Source: Zelopaecilomyces penicillatus
Lineage: Eukaryota > Ascomycota > Sordariomycetes > Hypocreales > Pseudodiploosporaceae
Assembly (NCBI GenBank): GCA_005765155.1
Contig: VCCP01000006.1
Coordinates: forward strand, 3,484,501 to 3,548,500
Direction of reading: 5' to 3'
Length of the DNA stretch: 64,000 nucleotides
Shown: positions 1 through 11,931 of the stretch, one piece after another
How positions within the stretch are numbered: position 1 is the stretch's first letter
Layout of the letters: every line of letters begins with the position of its first letter
The notes under the pieces: generated by a model
Database searches by the model: none
Seen by the model: only the letters and a program-made list of their open reading frames with translations
What the model was told of the DNA's origin: nothing
Made by a program: the position numbers and the translations under genes

Positions 1-505
1 AGCCCTCGGACAATTTTAGGCCAATCAGGCTTTCCCATAATACACACCATACAGATACATGATTATAGAAGAATGAACTTTTTTCCCTGGCCCGAAGTAA
101 TCGAGCGCCGGGCAGAAGAAATACGTTTACCCCCAACTAGTTAGACTTTGTGTACAAGGTTTTTGCAAGACTCTGATGATTGGTTATTAATATCACCGCT
201 GTCAGCTCAGGCATAATGGAAAATGGGAAACAGCCTGTCAAACACGCAACGCTGCTTAAATGTGCCGAACAGATTCTAGGGTAACGAATATGTTTATTTT
301 GTTTCATTTGTCGCTTAAACAGTTAAGAAGCCAGTTATATATAAGCCTACACATCACCGACCTTCAAATCCATCTTTTATTTCATCACCCATCATCAAGC
401 CATCACATCTCCTACAAGCCAACAATCCTGTTCCAGACACTATTCGAGTAGGTACTCTATAATCAGACGAGCGGATCAACCAACACACTGACACAACCTC
501 TAGAA
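1..505. promoter_or_regulatory. 5' region of the small secreted protein gene
   Basis: No gene is visible here. A TATA-like run, TATATATAA, lies at 336-344, about 160 bases upstream of the ATG at 506, and a pyrimidine-rich stretch follows it. This fits a fungal core promoter with a long 5' leader, but the assignment rests on position only. Confidence 0.35.
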
Positions 506-814
506 ATGCATCTCTCACTCTCCATCGCATTGATTGCATCAGTCGTGCCATTGATTCAGGCATGGGATGTTCACGCCTGGCCCGCCAGTCGTGGTGGTTG
601 CTATAATAGCCCTACATTCGCACGAACGGGAAGCTCTGATGAGTGCATCCGTATTCCCGCCGGATATGTGGATCTGGACAATAGTGGCGAGGACCTACTA
701 GCCCTGTATACGAGCACCAACTGCGCTGGAAGACCGGAGAAATATATCGAGTCGTATGATTGTGAGGCAAACGGCAATGGACACTACAAGTCAGCTAAAG
801 TGGTTACGCTTTGA
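506..814 (+). CDS. Small secreted cysteine-containing protein (effector-like)
   Basis: The intronless 102-residue product starts with a clear secretion signal (residues 1-19, hydrophobic core LSIALIASVVPLI, cleavage probably after QA). The mature part of about 83 residues has four cysteines (in GGCYN, DECIR, TNCAG and YDCEA), enough for two disulfide bonds, and no membrane segment. I do not recognise a family. Size, signal peptide and cysteine content resemble fungal small secreted proteins and effectors, but no function can be assigned. A TATA-like box lies about 160 bases upstream. The neighbouring LysM-type gene is also of secreted character. Confidence 0.7.
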   Translation: MHLSLSIALIASVVPLIQAWDVHAWPASRGGCYNSPTFARTGSSDECIRIPAGYVDLDNSGEDLLALYTSTNCAGRPEKYIESYDCEANGNGHYKSAKVVTL

Positions 815-1300
815 ACAGACTCCATCCATGAGTCAATGGTTTGCACAGTTTGTTGAATGACGTGTGGTGGAGGTTCAATAGTTCTGTACAGATCAAATTA
901 TCTTATATCTACTTTTGAGATTGTTGAGCCTGACGGCTTCGGTTACTCCTGGTTCAGAGCTCAATATTACGTACAAGATGTCTTATCGAGTTTCAGTGTA
1001 TGTGGGAATTCATAAGCCTGACATACCTTGGTGAACTGGGTACAAGTTTGTACTATACAGACTATAGTGTGAGATTGCTATTGATTAGTATATATTTCTG
1101 TATCTATATGCTTAGGCAATTCCATCAAATCATATAAAATGCATACAATGTTCGTAATATCCATGATAATCTGAAATATACCATAAATATAATTTATCCA
1201 CAATATATGAACAATGACTTGATGGTAAGCCTTTCCTATTCTAGATTGTTATTCAACTCACTCATTCACCGCCCCCCCCTCATATATCACCGTGTTTTAT
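815..1300. other. Intergenic, 3' ends of two convergent genes
   Basis: AT-rich non-coding sequence between the secreted protein gene and the LysM gene that converges on it. I see no gene, RNA gene or clear repeat. Confidence 0.5.
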
Positions 1301-3413
1301 CTATACACCAACGCAGACATAATATCCTATCAGCAGGGATTCACAATTTGAGCCAATGCTCGGATTCCATCCAAGCAGTGTAGCAAAGTCCGGGATACCA
1401 TAAGTCTGCTGAATTGCATAGCAACCATCGCCTGATATAACCTCGTGCCACTTCTTGCACGTCCCAATAGCTCCAGACTGTGTCGGCCCTGGTGGTGGTA
1501 CCCCAGTGGAAGTCGTCGTAGCTGTTGGCGAAGTCGTTGTAGCCTGAGCTGGGCCTTGGGTACAGTATGCGTATCCGAGCCATAGTCCGCTACAGTCAGT
1601 ACCAACTGAGTAGTGTATTATCCATTAGTAAATTTATTTTCGGATCAGGAGAAATCATGAGAAAAAGTGGAATTCTTACGAGCTGGATTCCAAGCGTAGA
1701 AGCTATTCAGCTCTATCTTATTTGCATCGGCAATAGCCCAGCAACCGTCGCCCTCCACCGCGATGTGATATTTCCGGCATCCATCTACTATCCCAGCCTG
1801 TGTGGGGCCGGGGGCAGCCACTGATGAGGACGTGGTGGTTGATGTCGTTGCCGTCGTCGCCGGAGTAGTTGTAGTAGCAGGAGAAGTAGTAGCAATGGTG
1901 GTGGAGCTGCTGATGGGCAGCACACTGTTCACCTCGACACAAACAGGACGATCAGTTTCAGCCTCTGACATATTAGCATAAATGCCTTCATTACGGCTAG
2001 ATACTGTTCCTATCCAAGGGTTCCAGGTAACGAGATCGCTGACAGTCGTATGTTGATCTTCGGCCATGTCCTCGCACGAATACATTGTATCGAAAATGTT
2101 TTGTAAGTCAATCAGGTCATCTTTATTTAGAAAATATGTACTTACAGCCAGCATCCCAGGTAATGACAAAGGTGAAGCAGGAGCATGCTGATGTAGTACC
2201 AGGCATTGGTTGGGTGACGTCAAAGCAATCTCGGCCTGGTGGGGGATCAACTGCATTGTGTTGCGAGTTAGCATCAGACATGTTGGAACGGTATGTATAT
2301 TGGCATAAACCTACCTGTGGCATCGCGGTGGTCGACGCAATACCTGTACCCCTTTTGCATCTCGCACACACTCAGGTCCCTGAGACTTGGGTTCCAAGTC
2401 AATAACTCTGACATATAAACTTCATTGCTGATAAAGTCACAACTGTTGATCATGTTGGAGAAAGCAGGCACATCCATCCGTCTGCATGGACTGATCCTTC
2501 TTCGGGACGACTTCCCTGTGGCTTCTATAATCCAGGCATCCCTGCTCCGTCGTATGTGTGCCTGGAGCCAGCGGCAGCTCCACAATCGGCGTGGCAATCG
2601 GCTTTACCGTTTTCACTGGCACCACGGTGGTGGTGACATATGAAGATGGTGTCAACGTATACATGGGCGAAGTGGAATATGGATAGGCGCTGTATGTGTT
2701 GATGTCGCCTACGGCCCTGACGCAGTAGGCTGTCTCGAGCCAGAGGTTTACGCAGTTGGGACTGTCAATGGACGGGTTCAGGAAAAATAAATCTTGGAGG
2801 GAAATCCCCTGGCGGATGGAAATAGCTTGGCAGTAGTCTCCAGGTTGAACCTCGTACCAGCCCGCGCAAAGGGTGTTGGACTCTGCTTTGGCGTTTGTGG
2901 GGCGAGGTACTGACGTTGGGGGTGGTTGCAAAACAGACAGATCAGCTACTGGGCAAAAAAGGAAGATCTTGATGATGAATCAATCATACCTGATACAAAT
3001 AAACTTCTCATACATTGAATCAAGGTTGGTACACAAGACGTTAATGTTCGGGTTCCAAGCAAGCAAGTTGTTAGCCGTTAACCCTTGCACCCCATCAACA
3101 ATCTTTTGGCATGTGTCATTGTACTGCACCTGATACAGCTTACACGGCTTTGGTAGCATAACTTCGCCCCAGTCTGCAAGGTAGTGCAGTCTAGGTCAGT
3201 ACTGCTAGCCTTAGCGATGGAATGCGTGGAGACGCCTTTGGCTATCGCAATGGACTTCACTAATGCCTTGATAGGAGTGGCCGATTGTTGCATCGCTGTA
3301 CTTATGGGCATTGCCATTGCCAATGATCCCAATGGTCTGCCCGCAAATTTGCCTGGAGTATCGCCCATCTCACCAGATATAAGGCGGCCCGTGGGACGCG
3401 TATTTGAGGCCAT
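1301..3413 (-). pseudogene. Multi-LysM chitin-binding protein gene, apparently decayed
   Basis: On the minus strand a string of LysM-type segments can be read, each with the (T)WNP core and flanking cysteines: near 3130-3000 (LLAWNPN), 2880-2700 (LFFLNPS), 2475-2320 (LLTWNPS), 2095-1960 (LVTWNPW), 1790-1570 (FYAWNPA) and 1470-1305 (LLGWNPS), with Thr/Ser/Pro linkers between the last ones. The final intron (1679-1606, GTAAGA...CTCAG) joins cleanly, and the last exon (1605-1301) ends at TAG. Upstream the frame fails. Near 3155 the text passes from TTLQTGAKLC in one frame to PKPCKLYQV in another, a junction that is continuous in family members. Near 2460 a CACF/SNMIN junction needs one base fewer in a T run. 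Two intron joins (near 2990 and 2120) cannot be solved in frame. No signal peptide is visible at the 5' end. Intact members bind chitin outside the cell and can mask it from host receptors. Decay is favoured over unusual splicing. Confidence 0.6.
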
Positions 3414-4829
3414 GGGGTCCAACACCAACCCCCGGAACTTTTATGTTGCTAAGTGCTAACATCAATCGGATCAAGGGAAACATCGAAGAATATAAACGAC
3501 CGATGGCAAGCCTAGTACTTAGAGAACGTGTGTGAACCGCGCTTGATGGCAGCGCATCTAAGGTTCAAGCCTCTGTTGCTATTGAATCCTTTATGGCCCC
3601 TTTTCGGAAGACACGAGGCGTCTTCCAGTATCTTCAGTTGTCTGATGTTATAACACGACTGGATGCTATAACAAGTTCAATTTACAGTCAGCTCCAGGTT
3701 GTTGAGCAGAATATCATGGATGCAAGAGGGCATGAGTTTTTTTGTCTGGCAGTATTAAGATCTGAATTTATTAGTGAATCTTAGGTTTCGGCTTATTAAA
3801 ACGAATTATATCCATACTACTTCTTATAAATATCAGAGTTTGCTCGCTCCTAAGCAGTAAAGGAAATCTCCTATAGAAGAGAGAATAATATAAGGCTAAT
3901 CTAAATGCTTATAACTCTAAGAGGGTTTTTATAATATTGAATAAATCCTAAGGGATAAACCTAATAAAAGGTGTTTATATTAACAGATAAATCAGGGTAT
4001 TCTAAGCAATAGGTCTATTATATTAATAATAAATACAGAGTACTTTGATGACTGGGTTGAACACACCCCCTTGCTAGTTGACTAAGCCGTAGCTGTATAA
4101 GCTGCACTTAGGGGGATTGAACTGTATAAGTAGATAGGCCATGCCCGGGCTATTTGAACGGGAGACATCATCGAATTCAAGTTTTTTTTCCCCTTCTACC
4201 CAAGAATTTTCCAGTGCATTCAAAAGACTAGCTATTAAAAAGCTGTCTTCTTTATCTAATCAATTATAGGATGATCAATTGATCCCTCAAGTTCAATTCA
4301 TTATATCACCGCTTCATGGCTTTTCTTACCCATTCAATCCTTGCGGACTACACTAGCTATACAACTACCCTAAAATCACCCTGCAGTTCTATGGGTGGTA
4401 TTGGTATTATTATGTGTATTGTTTTCCCCTTATCAAAACTGGTGATCAAGACAGAGGGATATCTCGTTTGCTTTGCTGTTAGAAGGATTAATTGATACCA
4501 GACCGATAATATGATGTATTCGGGGGCACTTTCAAGCTGCTGCAAGGACCAGTCCAAGAAGAATCGTTACAGGCACCCTCACAAGACCTTCCGACCGGCA
4601 TAATCAGGAGACACCTCTAAGGATAACAACCCAGAAATCTAGAAGCAAAAGAGCCAAGCTTATTTACTAAAAGACCTAAAGTCTATAAAGCAGGGATATT
4701 ATATACCATCCCGGCTAAATAATAAGATATTATTAATTTCTTTTCTATTAGAATCTAATAGTATAGAACACCGAACCACCAAGAGAAAAAACAAAGGAAT
4801 ATTTAATTCTAAGATAAGCTTCCACCTAG
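3414..4829. other. AT-rich intergenic block flanking the retrotransposon
   Basis: No supportable gene. From about 3,780 the sequence is very AT-rich with many TTA/TAA triplets, like RIP-altered repeat remnants, but I could not assign it to an element. The last five bases (AATAT, 4830-4834) belong to the Copia target-site duplication. Confidence 0.4.
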
Positions 4830-4834
4830 AATAT

Positions 4835-5309
4835 TGTTAAAATAGGCGGGTTTTATATAACAGCCTGACCTGTTATAAGATTAGTAGCTAGACCTACTAT
4901 AGCTTAGCAGCTAAACCTGCTATAGCCCTAGCAGCCAGACCTGCTATAAGGTAGCAGCCTGATCTGCTATAAGACCTAAAAAGCCCGTGCAGCCTGACCT
5001 GCTATATCAGGCTAGACTAGTAAAATAAGGGCTTATCCCTTATACCCCTCCCTTTCTTATTATTTAGAATGCTTAGAAATCTAAAGAAATATTATTTGGA
5101 ATTCTTAAATAATTCCAAATAATCCTAGTATTATTTAGATATATAAGATAGCTGGATTCCTAATTGAATCCTGCTTTCTTTCTCCATCAGCAATTCAATC
5201 ACTTCTTTCTTCTTTTCTACAGACTTTACTCTGGATAACTATTCGCTGCCTTTCTTCCACTGCTATCGCTACTAGCTTTAGTTATAACTTTATACTGCAA
5301 ATTGCAACA
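4835..5309 (+). repeat. Left LTR of the Copia element
   Basis: 475 bp, TG...CA ends. Positions 4859-5003 hold six imperfect copies of a 16-base hairpin unit (AGCAG-N6-CTGCT type, spaced 23-35 bases). A nearly identical copy lies at 10693-11167. Confidence 0.95.
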
Positions 5310-5321
5310 GGTTATGAGCCC
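5310..5321 (+). other. Primer-binding site matching the initiator tRNA anticodon arm
   Basis: GGTTATGAGCCC directly follows the left LTR. Its complement, GGGCTCATAACC, is the anticodon stem-loop of eukaryotic initiator methionine tRNA (anticodon CAT) and not its 3' CCA end. Copia-type elements are known to prime from a half-tRNA cut in that loop, so this element very probably does the same. Confidence 0.8.
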
Positions 5322-5903
5322 GGAAGAATAGTTATTCCAGACTGTAAAAAGAAGACTCTTTTTCCTGCTGTATTCAACCTCTTTACACATCAGATTTTTC
5401 GCCCCTCCTCTGACCAGTCGGACCCACATTTCCCACCAATCAGAAGTCACGAAAAACACTGCACACACAAGAGTTGAACATCGGACCTACAGCTTACGGC
5501 ACGACCCACTTTCGGATTTATGGATTACTAATTCGGACTTACGGAATTACAGGTCACGGCTTTACTGACTACGCCAAATACGGTTAAACACTCGAATTGC
5601 TAGTCAACTTTGCAAAAGGCCCATATAAGACTATAGAAGTCGGCTGACTAAGCAAAGACGCTGTGCCGGCTACGCTATAACCCGACTATAGCTAGCACGT
5701 GACAGGCAACCCTTACGCCTGGCACCCCTCTAGCCAATTGGCTAGTTCCAGGGCTCTTACCAAAGACCCAGCCATATATAGCACTGCTATAACCGGCACT
5801 TTCAGCTGTTATAACACTGTTATACAGCTATAAGCTTATTTTTAGAAGCTTATTTTTCTTTTATACCGCTATAACCACCAGCTATAGCAGTCTGACCCTG
5901 AAA

Positions 5904-8900
5904 ATGTCAGGTCAGGACCTTCCAATGGAAGAGAATTCATTAGAATTACAAGCTCTTCGGTCTCAGATACAGGAGCTCACACAGCAACTACAACAGCTAC
6001 AGGCCCAATTTACAGTGGCCACAGCTACTGAGACTACTGAAGAACCGCCACAACCTCAACCTAAGCCACCTCAATCGCTATTACAGCCAGCACAGCCTAC
6101 GAATATACTGGGGGACCTAGCTTTAAAAGAGCTATCCAAGAAAATACAGGCCTTTCCAGAAGCTTATAGGTTAAGGGGCCCTGACAACTACGACCAATGG
6201 CTTCAGGCCCTGTCAATCCAGTTACGGGCACTTGGATTACCTACTTTTCTTTCAAACCCCACTATAAGCCTTAGCCTTAGCGACCACCATCAGGCTATTT
6301 TGCTTCTATTACTTCGTGACAGCTGCTCACAGCACCCACAAGCCTCTATAAGTTGGGTTACAACACCGCTGGAAGCTTATCAAATACTGAATAAGCAATA
6401 CTGCCGCAGTGCTACCCTGCAGCGCGGAACCCTCTACAGCGCCTTTCACGAGCTCAGCTTCAACAGCTATAAAGGCTCTATAGAGGCATTTAATAGCGAA
6501 TTCAATACTCGACTTGCTAAGCTACAATTAGCTTCAGTTACTATACAGCCCACAGATCAGATAAATCAGTATCTGAAGGCTGTAAAAGAAGCTTTCCCAC
6601 AGTGGGCTGAACGCCAAAGGAACAATATCAGGATTCATACAGCGCTCGGCACTTCACTAGATGCCCTGAATTTACAGTTCCTTATAGCGGACTTGCTAGA
6701 AGAGCTACAAGACAAAAGCTCTTCAGTTGCAAAAGCTAGCTCTTATAGGGCTAGAGAAGCTGAGGAACCTTCTAAAAAGACCTATAAGGACTTTAAAAAG
6801 AAGGAAAAACCGTCTAAATCCACTGAAAAACAGCCTTATAAGCCCTTTCAGAAGGATAAAAAGACAAAGAAGCCTGCTACTAGCAGCAAGGAACCTGATA
6901 AAGCTTCCTTCATGATAGGCACTTATAACCTATCTACAGGTGACTGGAACACTGCAGCCAGCACCTGGAGCTCTGATTCTGAATCTGATACAAAAGGTTC
7001 AGAAGCTATAGAGCCTGAAGAATCAGCTTATAACACTCATCATAACGCCAATCTGAAGAACGCCCTGCTATACGACACTGGCTCGACATGCCATATCATT
7101 AATAACAGAACCCTCTTTACTAGTTATAGCGCCTACAGTAAGAAACCAAGGCCTATAACAACTGGTGGCGGTCCAATCTATCCAAAAGGATCTGGAACAG
7201 CTGTATTTACAGTGCTTATAGGGCTTGAACCCAGGACTTATAGCACTCTAGAGCTGAAAAATACACTATATATCCCTGATATGGATATAAATATAGTGAG
7301 TGGGGTAAAGCATTATGCTTCTGGCGGTACACTTCTGCGAGAGAAGCTATTTACAGTGGACCGAACCTGCTGTGGACTGCTAAACTTCACTAAACACGGC
7401 TTCTTCCTTCAGCAAAAAGGGAAGCCCACACCTGAATTTACAGGGCCTTCCAACCACTATTATAGCTATCCAATAGCGGTTGAAATCACCTCCAAACCCC
7501 CCCCTGGCATGTACGAGGACCTCACTGAGCCCTCTGAACCAGCTAAACAGCTGCTGGAACCAACAAAAAGCCCTGAAATTTCAGGCCTATACACACCAGA
7601 AAGCCCTGATCCAGACTCAGGCCTGCCACAAGACCCACTAGAAGATGCTATATCCCTTCTAGAACCCTCTGAAAACACTGTTACAGAGGGAGATACAGGT
7701 CTTTCAGCTAAAACTAGCTACCAAAAGCTGCTACAGCTAGCAGGAATTTGGCACATCCGTCTCGGCCACATTGGCCTACAGCTGCTAAAGAAGACCGCTA
7801 AAATTTCAGCGGGCTTACCTGATTTTACTGCTATAAAAGAAGCAGATTTCTTCTGTTTAGCATGTATACAGGCTAAATCAGTACGCAGACCCTCTAAAAA
7901 CCCGATTCCAGACCCGCTAGAAGTGCTAGAGGTTATAGAGGGAGACATATTTCAGATAAAACCAATCCCTTATAATAAGCTCTCTACAGGGCTTATTTTA
8001 GTAGAAAGAAAATCCCGTTATCGAACGGTTCTTTTACTACCTAATAAGGAAGGTTATACTGTCTTCTCTGCTATAAAGGGACTATTTAGAGGACTAAAAG
8101 CCCACTATAAAAAATACCCTCTACGGCTGCATTTCAACAGTGGAAAAGAGGTCTCAGCACTGCTAAAAGACTGGCTAGCAGGCAAAGGCATCGGTTTTAG
8201 CACATCTAGCCCCTATATTCATGAGCAAAATGGCCTGCCAGAACGCTCTATAAGGGTTATTTTAGACCGACTACGGGCTACTATAATCTGGGCCCAGCTG
8301 CCACTTTTTCTCTGGACCGCTATTTTACCTGCTATAGTTAACCTTATCAACTGTACAGCGGTTACAAACAGGGACCTCAGCCCGCTACAGCTCTTCTTAC
8401 AAGAGCTAAAACCAGCTCTAGCAGCTAACAAACCAAATTTAACAGCCTACAGAGCTATTGGAGCATACTGTGAGGTTGTTATCCCTGCTGAGAAGCGCCA
8501 ACAAGGCGCTAAACTAAGCCCTAAAACAGAACCAGCCAGGCTGCTGGCTACACTAGGCAAAAATGTCTATTCGGTCTATATACCCTCCCGCCGGCAGGTA
8601 ACTAAGACCTCTTTCCTTCGTATTATAGAAGGAATAGGCCCTATAAGCCAGGGCCTAAAGGGCAATTTTCACAATCTTCAGAGCCCTTCTAGCTTAGAGG
8701 GAGAATTAGAAGAGCTTTACACCCCGCCAAAATCAACAGATCAACCTACCCTAAAGGATCTGACCGATTTACAAGCCCTTGATCAAGCCAGAAGACCTAT
8801 CCAACTGCCAGAGCCTGTACTACAGACGCCATAACAGCTGCCACAACCGCTACAACAGCTGCCACAGCCTGTATCACAGCCTGTAACACAATTACCACAG

Positions 8901-10664
8901 CCTACTGAACAGCCTGAACAGCTGTCAGAAGACTCTGAACCTATGCAGCTAGATCTTGCCTACCCTATAGATATCTGCTATAAGCTAAAGGCAAAATTCA
9001 CTGCTAAGGCTTCTTCAGAACCTGCTGGCTGGAAACAAGCCTTAGAAGACCCTGCTAAGGAACAGTGGATTAGCGCTATTTATAGCGAATTCCACCAAAT
9101 TCTACAAGCTAAAGTCATGCATTTTATCCCTTTTTCAGAGGTTCCAAAAGACCGAAAAATCCTGAAAAATAGGCTTGTTTTTAAGCTTAAGAAGGATTCA
9201 TAAAATCAGCCCTTAAAATATAAGGCTAGGCTTGTTATAAAGGGTTTTATGCAAATTGAAGGAAAAGACTACTTTGAAACCTTCGCAGCTACTAGTATTC
9301 CCCCCACCTGGCGGATTTTACTAGCTTTAGCAGCCTTTTATAACTGGGAAATCGAGCAAATTGATTTTATAGGGGCTTTTTTAAACAGCCAGTTATCTGA
9401 GGATATTTTTATGGAATTTCCAGAAGGCCTGTCTTCCTTTATAGAGACCCAGACCCCTGGAAACCAGCCTTTAGCAGCTTTATTAGCCAAGCTTGGCTAT
9501 AACCCTGCTATAAAACAGGTTATCCTGCTAAAAAAGGCCCTATATGGGCTAAAGCAAGGTCCCCGTGAATGGCAACAGCAGCTAATTAAGCTGCTAGCTA
9601 CTCTAGGGTTCCAACCCTTAATCTCTGACCCGGCTGTCTTTATCAATGCTCAGACTAACACCTTTATTATTACCTACGTTGATGACTGCCTTATTATAGG
9701 GCCGGACCTACCCTATATTAACAAGCTAAAACGCCTGTTAAATAAGGTCTTTGCTATAGAAGATAGAGGCCCTGTAGCCTTCTTCTTAGGGGTTCAAATC
9801 AGCCGTAACCGGGCTAAAAAGGAGCTATGGCTGCACCAGTCTCAGTATATTGATGAGGCTCTTCAGCGCTTTCAGCTGCAAGATGCAACCCCTACAGCTA
9901 TACCCCTACAACCCGGAGCATTAAAAGAACCCCTAAAAAAGGTTCTTACCTCTGCTGAACAACAGACTTATCAGCAGATTATAGGGACTTTAATGTACCT
10001 TATGCTTCTTTCCAGACCTGATATAGCTTTTCCAATACAGTGGCTTTCTCGATATATGCAACAGGCCTATATCAACCATTATAATACAGCTAGGAACCTT
10101 CTAAAATACCTGAAAGGCTCTAAAGAACTAGCTATCCTTTATAAGGCTTCAAACCTTATACAGGCTAAACAACTAGCTCTTCAGCTGCTAGGCTATTCAG
10201 ATAGTGATTTTACAGGCTGTAAAGCTACTAGCAAATCCACCTATGGGTATCTCTTTAAGCTAGCAAGCGGGCCTATCTGCTGGAAGGCAAAGAGACAGAC
10301 TACTATAGCCCTCTCAACTACAGAAGCTGAATCAGATGCTTTAGTAGAGGCTATAAAAGAGCTAAAATGGCTCTCTGGGCTCGTTATAGAGCTAAAAATC
10401 CCTCTTCAGCAGCCTATAGACCTGTATTATGATAATACAGCCTCTATAAGTAATGCTAAGAACCCTGATCAGCATGCCCGAACTAAGCACACCCTGCTAA
10501 AATTCCACTATATTAGGCAAGAGACAGCTAGTGGGCTATTTAAGATAAATTATCTTACAACTAAGGCTATGCCTGCTGATGGGCTAACTAAGGCTTTAAC
10601 AGGCCCTGTTTTTCAGGGCTTTCTAAGCCTATTAAACCTGCAAAAACCCCCTATTAAAAGCTAG
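5904..10664 (+). pseudogene. Copia gag-pol polyprotein gene with two nonsense codons
   Basis: One frame runs from ATG 5904 to the stop at 10664 and is interrupted by TAA at 8832-8834 and 9201-9203. The gag part starts with a coiled coil (about residues 15-40) and has a lysine-rich tail but no CCHC zinc knuckle. Protease: YDTGS near 7072. Pre-integrase HHCC: WHIRLGHIG with CLAC, about 7750-7870. Integrase core: first Asp in EGDIF and the Glu in NGLPERS are present, but the second catalytic Asp position is Asn (LHFNSGKE, codon at 8136). Reverse transcriptase carries YVDD (about 9676), and RNase H carries the terminal DNTASI...HARTKH block. Both nonsense codons fit CAA-to-TAA change, that is C-to-T at CpA, the RIP signature. 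No active protein is expected from this copy. Confidence 0.92.
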
Positions 10665-10692
10665 CTATATATATATAGCTTGCTAGAGGGAG

Positions 10693-11167
10693 TGTTAAAA
10701 TAGGCGGGTTTTATATAACAGCCTGACCTGTTATAAGATTAGTAGCTAGACCTACTATAGCTTAGCAGCTAAACCTGCTATAGCCCTAGCAGCCAGACCT
10801 GCTATAAGGTAGCAGCCTGACCTGCTATAAGACCTAAAAAGCCCATGCAGCCTGACCTGCTATATCAGGCTAGACTAGTAAAATAAGGGCTTATCCCTTA
10901 TACCCCTCCCTTTCTTATTATTTAGAATGCTTAGAAATCTAAAGAAATATTATTTGGAATTCTTAAATAATTCCAAATAATCCTAGTATTATTTAGATAT
11001 ATAAGATAGCTGGATTCCTAGTTGAATCCTGCTTTCTTTCTCCATCGGCAATTCAATCACTTCTTTCTTCTTTTCTACAGACTTCACTCTGGATAACTAT
11101 TCGCTGCCTTTCTTCCACTGCTATCGCTACTAGCTTTAGTTATAACTTTATACTGCAAATTGCAACA
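10693..11167 (+). repeat. Right LTR of the Copia element
   Basis: 475 bp, same ends as the left LTR, preceded by the polypurine tract and followed by the duplicated target AATAT. The differences I saw from the left LTR are all transitions. Confidence 0.95.
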
Positions 11168-11172
11168 AATAT

Positions 11173-11931
11173 ATATAAAAAACAACTTATATACTGAATA
11201 TTAGATTAAAAAGGCAGGGTACCCTGAACTCGTTAATTTCGCTTGATCAAAATACAAGTAAGCATAGGAAGAACCACTATAAACAATCAGCTTATATAGC
11301 TTTTAATACTAATCACCTGATTAATAATAAACAGTATCAGCTATACACTAACCCTTGGTTTTGCTTTTTTATACTATAGATCAGTATTCTAATAGTTTAG
11401 CTAATCTTAGAAAATATTTTTATCTTTTTTCTCTCCCTATAGGTCTTATCCTTAATATTAAAGAAGCTTTCTGTTTAAGAGCGATCTTAGTATTTCAGAA
11501 ATAAGATACTATTTAATTATAATAATACAGGAACTATTATTCTTAACTTAAGTATAGTACCTATCCCTAAAGGAAAGGTTTTATACTAATATCAGGATAT
11601 AATCAATAAGGTATCACTATACAAAAGTTAAGATAACTCCTTCTTAGACTAGATATCCAAACACCTCTATAATAGGAAGCCTTTATTACCACTTGATCTT
11701 CTTAGTGTACTACTAGCCCCTGGTTTAAGCAGACACTCTCTATATTAAAGAAGAAGATCTTTAAATAGCTCTAACTCTACTATTAAAATTATTATTCCTA
11801 AGATTGTTACCTTTAATATCCTTACTCCAAGTACTTCTTTACCTAGTATAATATCTATTATAAATTCTAATAGCCCTTCCCCTGGTGGACCAGGCTCATA
11901 ATCAATTAATCAGCTAAGGGATAATATTATT
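11173..11931. other. AT-rich repeat-derived sequence between LTRs
   Basis: No intact ORF. High AT content and scattered stops in all frames suggest mutated repeat DNA. I cannot name the source. Confidence 0.4.

Larger units (their letters stand above)
4830..11172 (+). mobile_element. Complete Ty1/Copia-type LTR retrotransposon with target-site duplication
   Basis: The element spans 4835-11167 and is flanked by the direct repeat AATAT (4830-4834 and 11168-11172). Its two LTRs are both 475 bp, begin TGTTAAAA and end GCAACA. By eye they differ at about five positions, all transitions, so the insertion is fairly recent. The primer-binding site directly follows the left LTR and a purine tract (AGAGGGAG, 10685-10692) directly precedes the right one. 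Domain order in the single + strand frame is gag, protease, integrase, reverse transcriptase, RNase H, which is diagnostic for Copia rather than Gypsy. Two in-frame TAA codons and an altered integrase residue make it non-autonomous as written. Confidence 0.95.

Noticed and set aside
2076..2150. A 75-nt GT-AG intron inside the third LysM segment
   Set aside because: The donor and acceptor are canonical, but the join makes a stop codon in the LysM frame, so I left it unresolved.
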